DNA of 57,735 nt. Source: a virus. Made by a program: the position numbers and the translations under genes. This document shows positions 52,246 through 57,735 of the stretch, piece after piece (positions within the stretch are counted from its first letter, which is position 1; every line of letters starts with the position of its first letter). The DNA is taken from the IMG/VR virus record IMGVR_UViG_3300025070_002730, positions 1-57,735 of that record. One strand, written 5' to 3'. Below the pieces are notes generated by a model that worked only from the letters and a program-made list of their open reading frames with translations, had not been told where the DNA came from and searched no databases.

Positions 52246-54564
52246 ATGGCAGACGTAAAAATTGATATTCCAGGAATTGGAGAAGTAACAGCTGATAATG
52301 CGGCATCTGAAGCTACTTTAAGAGAAATCTTAAAAGCCTTAGGCGGACGTAAGATGAATCCTAATGCCGGCGGTGGCGGTACTGCTGGTACTAACCTTGA
52401 CAAAGCTGGAAAGTCTGCAAAAAACTTAGGTAAAGATTTTGACGATACTGGTGACGCAGTTGTTGGTTTTGGTGGGAAGTTAAAAAGTATAACAGGCGGA
52501 ATACTTAACGGACTACTTGCATCAGTTTCAGCGGTAGTGGGTGCAGTTCCAGGATTTGCAAGTGAATTAGCATTTGGTGGTCAACAATTATCTGATTTTA
52601 CTAAACATTTACCTATTCCAGGATTAGGAATATTATCTAATGTGTTAGACACACAAATTAATAGTTTTAGACAACTTACACAAACTGGTGCTAGTTTTGG
52701 TAACAGTATGTTTGAGATTACTAGAATTGCAGGACAAGCGGCAATACCACAACAAGATTTTATTGAACTTGTTAGTCAACAAAGTGAAAGCCTACGTATA
52801 TTTGGCAACACAGTTGGAGATGGTGCAAGACGTTTTGCAGGACTGTCAAAAGAACTTAGACAAAGTCCTTTAGGTACAAGACTAAGAGAAATAGGTTTTA
52901 CATCTGAAGAACTAAACGAAAACTTTATAAACTATAGTGAGTTGATGCAAGTATCAGGTAGACGACAGTTTATGACAGATAAACAATTAATTGAAGGCTC
53001 ATTAAAATATTCATCTGAACTTGATAAGATATCAAAACTTACAGGTAAAAGTCGTAAAGCACTAGAAGATGAAATGAAGGCAAAAAATCTAGATATTAGA
53101 CGCCAAATGGCAATTAATAAACACGGTGATGAATTTGCTTTGAGATTACAACAAATGGCGGCGGCATCTCCTCAACTTGAAGCGGCACTACTTGATATGG
53201 CTGACGGAGTTGCAAACGATCCATTGACAAAACAGTTAATGGCCAACAACGATACGTTTAGAAGAGAAGCACAAAATATACAAAACATGACTTCTGAACA
53301 AGCGGCTAACTTTATTGTAGGTGTTAAAGAAGACGGTATGAAGTTTGCCAAAACACTTGGTGATGCTGGAGTACAAGCCGCACTTGCTGGAGGAACTGCA
53401 ACAGGTGAACTACTTACAACCATTGGTAGTATTCAAACAGCACAAAAAACAGTAACTGATGCAACTACTGAAGAACAAGCCAAGCGTGATAAAGTAACAG
53501 AGAAAATGGGTACGTTTGCTGAGACAGTTGCAACAATACAAGGTGACATACAAGCGTCAATTGTTGACAGTGGAATATTTAAAACTTTATCAGATGACAT
53601 TGGAGACTTTTTACCTACTACTGAAGAAGCTCAAAAAATGTATGAAGAGGCTAGTAAGATATTTAAAGATCAAATACTACCATCATTGACTTCAACATGG
53701 GAATGGCTCAGAGGCGACGGTCTTAATAAAATGAAAAGTGGAATTGGTGATGTAGTAAATTTCCTTAAAGACTTGTTCCTAGGCAAAAAGGCAATGGAAG
53801 GTCCTCCAGGATCAGGTGGACGTACTGGAGAACGTGAAGGCGGATTGATAAAAACAATGGGCGATATGATGACTACTTTTAGTGAGTTATGGAAACAGCA
53901 TGGTCCTGCTATTAAATCTTTCTTTACAGATCTATTTGCTGACCCTAAAGCATTCTTTGACAAAAATATTAAACCAAAGATAGACGAAGCATTTAGTTCT
54001 TTATTAAGTGGCATAGGTTTCTTAGCAATTGGTGGTTCTATTACTTGGATGTTAGTTAAAGCTATAGCTAAATTAAATCCTTGGGTTAAAATCGCTGGAT
54101 TACTTATTGCTGGTGTTAGTATGTTTATAGATTGGGAGAACATAAAAGAGTTCTTTAGCATAGAAAATCTTAAGATAAAAATAAAATCAGCTTGGAAAAG
54201 AGTTGTTGATGGGTTTACTGGCTTGTTTAGTTGGGAATCGATCAAATCGTTTATTGGCGGTATTTTACCTGATAATAGATTAGGTGATTGGGCAAGAGGC
54301 AAACTAGGACTTAATGCAGGAGAAACTCCACAAACAGAGACTACAACTCAAAATCCAACTACTATTGAAGAAGTTGTTGCAGAATCCGGTGGCGGTAGTA
54401 AATCTACTGATAGTACTGGAACATTAGACAAACAGAATGAAGCCAGTAATGAAGAGAAAAGTTGGTGGGAATCGATAAGTACTAAGTTAGAAGAGTTAAT
54501 TAATGTTAATAAAGATACCAAAAAAGCCACACAAAACCTAAACGGTAATTTAAACGGTAGATAG
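52246..54564 (+). CDS. Tail tape-measure-like protein
   Basis: A 772-residue protein with tape-measure features. A Gly/Lys-rich N-terminal 60 residues precedes hydrophobic helix pairs near 85-105 and 580-625 (FLAIGGSITWMLVKAIAKLN; IAGLLIAGVSMFIDW), with long helical stretches between (ELDKISKLTGKSRKALEDEM; AINKHGDEFALRLQQMAAAS). The C-terminus is low-complexity (TETTTQNPTT, GGGSKS) and ends LNGNLNGR. T4's tape measure gp29 has 590 residues. It lies between gp26 and the portal; its length would set tail length. The ribosome site is poor (GAG only). Without a direct match, tape measure is the best but not only reading. Confidence 0.62.
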   Translation: MADVKIDIPGIGEVTADNAASEATLREILKALGGRKMNPNAGGGGTAGTNLDKAGKSAKNLGKDFDDTGDAVVGFGGKLKSITGGILNGLLASVSAVVGAVPGFASELAFGGQQLSDFTKHLPIPGLGILSNVLDTQINSFRQLTQTGASFGNSMFEITRIAGQAAIPQQDFIELVSQQSESLRIFGNTVGDGARRFAGLSKELRQSPLGTRLREIGFTSEELNENFINYSELMQVSGRRQFMTDKQLIEGSLKYSSELDKISKLTGKSRKALEDEMKAKNLDIRRQMAINKHGDEFALRLQQMAAASPQLEAALLDMADGVANDPLTKQLMANNDTFRREAQNIQNMTSEQAANFIVGVKEDGMKFAKTLGDAGVQAALAGGTATGELLTTIGSIQTAQKTVTDATTEEQAKRDKVTEKMGTFAETVATIQGDIQASIVDSGIFKTLSDDIGDFLPTTEEAQKMYEEASKIFKDQILPSLTSTWEWLRGDGLNKMKSGIGDVVNFLKDLFLGKKAMEGPPGSGGRTGEREGGLIKTMGDMMTTFSELWKQHGPAIKSFFTDLFADPKAFFDKNIKPKIDEAFSSLLSGIGFLAIGGSITWMLVKAIAKLNPWVKIAGLLIAGVSMFIDWENIKEFFSIENLKIKIKSAWKRVVDGFTGLFSWESIKSFIGGILPDNRLGDWARGKLGLNAGETPQTETTTQNPTTIEEVVAESGGGSKSTDSTGTLDKQNEASNEEKSWWESISTKLEELINVNKDTKKATQNLNGNLNGR

Positions 54565-54577
54565 GATAGGATAAGAT

Positions 54578-56317
54578 ATGAGTTGGAAAAGATACTTTAC
54601 ACCAGTTGAAGGCGAAGCAGGAACTCGCAGTCCTTTAAGCGTTGGTCAAGGTACACAAGCTGGCCCTGCAAGATCAAACTATTCAAGTTTTTTACCTGAT
54701 GTGTACACAGGCGCTCCTAATAGAGTTGAGCGATATGGTCAATATAATACTATGGACCAAGATAGTGAAGTTAATGCGGCATTAGATATTTTAGCTGAGT
54801 TTTGTTCACAGCAAAATCCAATTAATAAAACAAGTTTTAGTATTGATTTTAAAAAGATGGCTACTAATTCAGAAATTAAAGTATTAGAGCAATACTTACA
54901 GCAATGGACTAAACTTAATGATTTTAGTACACGCATGTTTAAAATTGTGCGTAACGTTTTTAAGTTTGGTGATGCTTTCTTTATTAGAGATCCTGAAACT
55001 AAAAAATGGCATCATGTTGATCCTGCAAAAGTTTCAAGTATTATTGTTAATGAATCAGAAGGTAAAACACCAGAACAATACATTGTTAGAGATCTTAATT
55101 TAAACTTTGTAGACAATGTAGCAACAACACCATATACTACAAACGGTAATGCAACTGGTGGTGGTGACGGATACTTAACCGGCGGTGTTCGCGGTATGGT
55201 TGGAAACACACAAACATCTGGCTCAAGTGCAGGACGCTTTGGTCATGATAAAACTAAAGAACATGCTATTGATGCAAAGCATATGGTACATATGAGTTTA
55301 AGCGAAGGCTTAGATAATAATGCACCTTTTGGCAATAGTTTGTTAGAAGGTATATTTAAAGTATACAAACAAAAAGAATTACTCGAAGATGCTATTATCA
55401 TTTACAGAACACAAAGAGCTCCAGAGCGTAGAGTATTTTACGTTGATGTTGGTAACATGCCAAGTCATTTAGCTATGCAATTTGTTGAGAGAGTAAAAAC
55501 AGAAATACATCAGAGACGTATACCAAGTAAAACAGGTGGTGGCACAAGTGTTATTGATAGTGCTTACAATCCATTATCTACTAACGAAGATTACTTCTTT
55601 CCGCAAACAGCAGAAGGACGTGGATCTAAAGTTGAAACACTACCTGGTGGTACTAACTTAGGTGAGATTGATGACTTGAAATACTTTACAAACAAACTAG
55701 TAAGAGGTTTACGTATTCCAAGTTCATACTTACCAGCCGCGGCACAAGATGAAGGTCAAAGTTCATTTAACGACGGCAGAGTAGGTACTGCATACATACA
55801 AGAGCTACGCTTTAACAAGTATTGCGAGCGTTTACAGAACCTTATAGCTGAAGTATTCAATCAAGAATTTAAACGTTACCTAATAGAAAAAGGTATTAAT
55901 GTTGACATTGCAATGTTTGACTTGTTATTTCAACCACCACAAAACTTTGCAAGTTATAGACAAAGTGAATTAGACAATCAACGTATTGGTACGTTTGCAC
56001 AAATTCAAAGTATTCCTTTTATTAGTAACAGATATGCAATGAAACGTTTCTTAGGAATGAGCGATTCAGAAATTGCAGACAATGAACGCTATTGGAAAGA
56101 AGAAAATGACGAGAACCTATCAACAGCACCAACTGACGCAAGTGCAGAAATGCGTGGAGCAGGTATTAGTGGAGCAGGTATTGAAGGTGACTTAGCAGGC
56201 GATGAACCAGTTGCAGACGATGTTGACGGAATGGTTACAGGTGAAACTGAAGGAGTTGATTCAGTAACAACACCAGACCCAGGGGGAGATGCTGGCGCAG
56301 AAACGCCTCCGGCATAA
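54578..56317 (+). CDS. 20: Portal vertex protein gp20
   Basis: A 579-residue T4-type portal. Typical segments are YNTMDQDSEVNAALDILAEF, then FVFGDAFF-like FKFGDAFFIRDPETKKWHHV, AKHMVHMSLSEGLDNNAPFG, SLLEGIFKVYKQKELLEDAI, IYRTQRAPERRVFYVDVGNM, PSHLAMQFVERVKTEIHQRR and LPGGTNLGEIDDLKYF. The portal dodecamer starts head assembly, carries the DNA channel and docks the terminase. T4 gp20 is 524 residues; the extra length is an acidic Gly-rich C-terminal tail with GAGISGAGIEGDLAGDEP. The start is supported by a GGATAGGATA run and follows the tape-measure gene by 13 bases. Confidence 0.96.
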   Translation: MSWKRYFTPVEGEAGTRSPLSVGQGTQAGPARSNYSSFLPDVYTGAPNRVERYGQYNTMDQDSEVNAALDILAEFCSQQNPINKTSFSIDFKKMATNSEIKVLEQYLQQWTKLNDFSTRMFKIVRNVFKFGDAFFIRDPETKKWHHVDPAKVSSIIVNESEGKTPEQYIVRDLNLNFVDNVATTPYTTNGNATGGGDGYLTGGVRGMVGNTQTSGSSAGRFGHDKTKEHAIDAKHMVHMSLSEGLDNNAPFGNSLLEGIFKVYKQKELLEDAIIIYRTQRAPERRVFYVDVGNMPSHLAMQFVERVKTEIHQRRIPSKTGGGTSVIDSAYNPLSTNEDYFFPQTAEGRGSKVETLPGGTNLGEIDDLKYFTNKLVRGLRIPSSYLPAAAQDEGQSSFNDGRVGTAYIQELRFNKYCERLQNLIAEVFNQEFKRYLIEKGINVDIAMFDLLFQPPQNFASYRQSELDNQRIGTFAQIQSIPFISNRYAMKRFLGMSDSEIADNERYWKEENDENLSTAPTDASAEMRGAGISGAGIEGDLAGDEPVADDVDGMVTGETEGVDSVTTPDPGGDAGAETPPA

Positions 56318-56325
56318 ATACAAGC

Positions 56326-56565
56326 ATGATACTAAGAGAATTATTTTATTTTGATAAAGAAACTATTGATCCTATTGAGGATAAACGTTATGATGCTACT
56401 GACGATCATAGCGTTGTAAATCGCGATGACACACGCAAAACAAGATTAACACTACGTCAAATAAACAAAGCTCGCAGAGCATCAGAGTTACATCAAGAAG
56501 AAAAGCAAAAAGAATTAGAATTTGTACGTCAAATGTACGGTATTCAAGGTCAACCTGAAGTATAG
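56326..56565 (+). CDS. Small conserved protein following the portal gene
   Basis: A 79-residue charged protein: MILRELFYFDKETIDPIEDK, then DDTRKTRLTLRQINKARRAS, and LEFVRQMYGIQGQPEV. Short proteins starting with RELFY and containing DDTRKTRLTL-x-QINK are familiar from the region between portal and prohead-core genes of marine T4-like phages, where they are taken to be head-associated. Function unknown. It starts eight bases after the portal stop without a strong ribosome site, suggesting translational coupling. Confidence 0.75.
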   Translation: MILRELFYFDKETIDPIEDKRYDATDDHSVVNRDDTRKTRLTLRQINKARRASELHQEEKQKELEFVRQMYGIQGQPEV

Positions 56566-56576
56566 GAAGCTCTACA

Positions 56577-57176
56577 ATGACTGTAGCCTTTGTAATAGGT
56601 AATGGCGAGAGCCGAAAAGACATAGATCTATACCCACTTAAAAATTACGGAAAAGTATATGCATGTAATGCAATGTTCAGACATTTTGAACCGCATTACT
56701 TAGTTGCGGTTGATGTAAAGATGGTACTTGAAATTAACCAAAGCAAGTGGCAAATGGAACACGAAGTATGGACTAATCCAAATAAACAATTTCACACGTT
56801 TCAAGGTTTTAATTATTTCCATCCAAGCAAGGGTTGGAGTAGCGGTCCTACAGCATTATGGCTTGCAAGCACACATGCACATGATACAATTTATATGTTG
56901 GGCATGGACTTTCACGGATCACTAGATACTCAAGGCAATCGAAGTAAGGTAAATAACTTATACGCAGGAACACACAATTATAAGAGACAAGGCGAGCCAG
57001 CAACATACTTTGGCAACTGGGAAAGGCAAACAGCATCAACTTGTGATGCACATCAAGGTAAAAAATACATTAGAATTGTAGCAGATGATGATGATTTTGT
57101 ACCTAAACAATTAAAGAAATGTACGAATTTATCTCACATAAAAGTGAGTGAGTTTAAAAGATACTATGATTTTTAA
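56577..57176 (+). CDS. CstII/DUF115-like Rossmann protein (possible sugar transferase)
   Basis: A 199-residue protein with the opening VAFVIGNGESRKDIDLYPLK, then YACNAMFRHFEPHYLVAVDV. This resembles GT42 sialyltransferases such as CstII, with the GNGPS-x-K-x-ID and CNQF-Y pattern, and also DUF115-type proteins. Later features are SSGPTALWLA, the HDTIYMLGMDFHG segment and a C-terminal ADDDDFVPKQL. CstII uses histidine and tyrosine for CMP-sialic acid; equivalents cannot be assigned with certainty. It lies between structural genes for the head, an odd place for a sugar transferase, and could modify virion proteins. It is separated from the preceding gene by 11 bases with AGGA. Confidence 0.6.
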   Translation: MTVAFVIGNGESRKDIDLYPLKNYGKVYACNAMFRHFEPHYLVAVDVKMVLEINQSKWQMEHEVWTNPNKQFHTFQGFNYFHPSKGWSSGPTALWLASTHAHDTIYMLGMDFHGSLDTQGNRSKVNNLYAGTHNYKRQGEPATYFGNWERQTASTCDAHQGKKYIRIVADDDDFVPKQLKKCTNLSHIKVSEFKRYYDF

Positions 57177-57214
57177 ACGGTTTGCGACTAAACGATTCGT
57201 TTTGACGCCGTTTT
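57175..57214 (+). terminator. Hairpin with T tract after the CstII-like gene
   Basis: AAACGG at 57175-57180 pairs with CCGTTT at 57208-57213. Inside, AAACG (57190-57194) pairs with CGTTT (57198-57202) around a three-base loop, and GCG may pair with CGC between them. The hairpin ends in TTTT. It directly overlaps the stop codon, so it could end the portal unit before the core gene's own promoter. Confidence 0.5.
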
Positions 57215-57235
57215 CCGTACATTTATTAAACATAG

Positions 57236-57243
57236 TGTAAATA
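57236..57243 (+). promoter_or_regulatory. Possible late promoter variant (TGTAAATA)
   Basis: TGTAAATA, one base from the T4 late core, lies 45 bases before the prohead-core gene, which has a good TAGGAG ribosome site. Its place after a terminator-like hairpin supports a separate promoter for the core gene, but a single-motif match in AT-rich DNA is weak evidence. Confidence 0.35.
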
Positions 57244-57288
57244 ATACTAGACAGCCTTACATACTAATTAAACATATAGGAGAAAACA

Positions 57289-57735
57289 ATGGCAGACAAT
57301 AAATTAGAGCAAATGCTCGAAAAACTTGTCAATAACGATCGTGCTGGAGCAGATGAACTGTTTCACGAATTTGTTATTGAAAAGTCACGTGGTATCTATG
57401 AAAAGATGCTAGAATCAGATTTAGAAGATCTTGACGAAGTTAAAGACGAAGAAGTAGATGAAGCGTCAAATGACGAAGAAACTAACGAAGCTTCAGATGA
57501 AGAAGTAGATGAGTCTTCAGACGACGAAGAGACTAACGAAGCAACAGACGAAGAAGTTGACGAAGCTACTGACGAAGAAGTAGACGAAGCTTCAGACGAA
57601 GAAGTTGATGAAAACTTCGACGAAATTACACCAGAAGCTGACCCAATGGGCGGCGACGCGGCTGACGATATGATGGCAGACATCGAAGCAGACGACGAAG
57701 AAGGTGAAGACGGCGATATGGACGGCGATGAAGAA
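57289..57735 (+). CDS. Acidic prohead core/scaffold protein, partial (gp67/gp68-like)
   Basis: An open frame from ATG 57289 runs off the right edge (149 codons visible). The N-terminus MADNKLEQMLEKLVNNDRAG, then FHEFVIEKSRGIYEKMLESD, is the pattern of T4-like prohead core proteins, which begin with a short helix and KS-x-GIYE. After residue 45 comes a long acidic repeat made of DEEVDEAS/DEETNEAT units, then Gly/Asp-rich sequence. Scaffold proteins are usually acidic and are cut up by the prohead protease. The place after the portal is right for gp67/gp68. TAGGAG is six bases upstream. Confidence 0.8.
   Translation, partial: MADNKLEQMLEKLVNNDRAGADELFHEFVIEKSRGIYEKMLESDLEDLDEVKDEEVDEASNDEETNEASDEEVDESSDDEETNEATDEEVDEATDEEVDEASDEEVDENFDEITPEADPMGGDAADDMMADIEADDEEGEDGDMDGDEE
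57439..57610 (+). repeat. Acidic 24-base repeat array in the core protein gene
   Basis: About seven imperfect units of roughly 24 bases encode (D/N)EE(V/T)(D/N)E(A/S)(S/T). Units such as gacgaagaagtagacgaagc recur with synonymous changes, so the repeat is kept at protein level while the DNA has diverged. Copy number may vary between relatives. Confidence 0.8.

Noticed and set aside
57439-57610. CRISPR array
   Set aside because: The repeats are in frame, contiguous, without spacers, and encode acidic protein repeats.

Overview
The window reads as a contiguous piece of an AT-rich, T4-like marine myovirus genome. There are no bacterial housekeeping genes, gene packing is very dense, and recognisable T4-type proteins occur throughout: late sigma factor gp55, recombination nuclease gp47/gp46, portal gp20, baseplate gp6, gp25, gp5, gp53 and gp26. 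The style (radical SAM proteins, collar-domain fibres, one giant virion protein) suggests a phage of a marine bacterium. The host cannot be read from the sequence.

Left part, minus strand, about 11.5 kb down to 1: an accessory island of biosynthetic genes in which every neighbour overlaps the next, so it is almost certainly one transcription unit. It encodes five radical SAM cores (three with an N-terminal cysteine-rich auxiliary domain, two without), two stand-alone auxiliary-domain proteins, one QueC-like PP-loop ATPase, one SAM methyltransferase-like protein, two pairs of paralogous glycosyltransferase-like proteins and several unknowns. It lies immediately downstream of the tail-fibre genes. 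It is the best candidate here for an undescribed system, perhaps modifying virion protein, host surface or a small molecule; the substrate is not visible.

Middle part, minus strand, 11.6-45 kb: the tail and baseplate module. In transcription order it holds a tube/baseplate junction protein, gp53-like protein, a hub protein with an EF-hand loop, a gp5-like spike with a C-terminal GH19 domain, a PAAR tip, gp25, gp6, a 5013-residue virion protein, a small structural protein, three paralogous fibre proteins sharing one N-terminal domain, and a further fibre-like protein. Motifs resembling the T4 late promoter (ATAAATA type) precede several of these genes.

Right part: divergent from the tail module, gp55, gp47, gp46, a small protein and a GIY-YIG protein lie on the plus strand. 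gp55 and gp47 each have a consensus host sigma-70 promoter with a 17-base spacer, so the late sigma factor appears to be made from host-type promoters and then to drive the ATAAATA promoters. A roughly 580-base region without long ORFs, full of perfect hairpins, follows the GIY-YIG gene and may be a structured RNA. Then come a small minus-strand gene, a Lys/Ala-rich histone-like protein, gp26 with a small partner gene that lacks an ATG, a tape-measure-like protein, portal gp20, a small conserved protein, a sialyltransferase-fold-like protein, and the start of an acidic prohead-core protein cut by the right edge.
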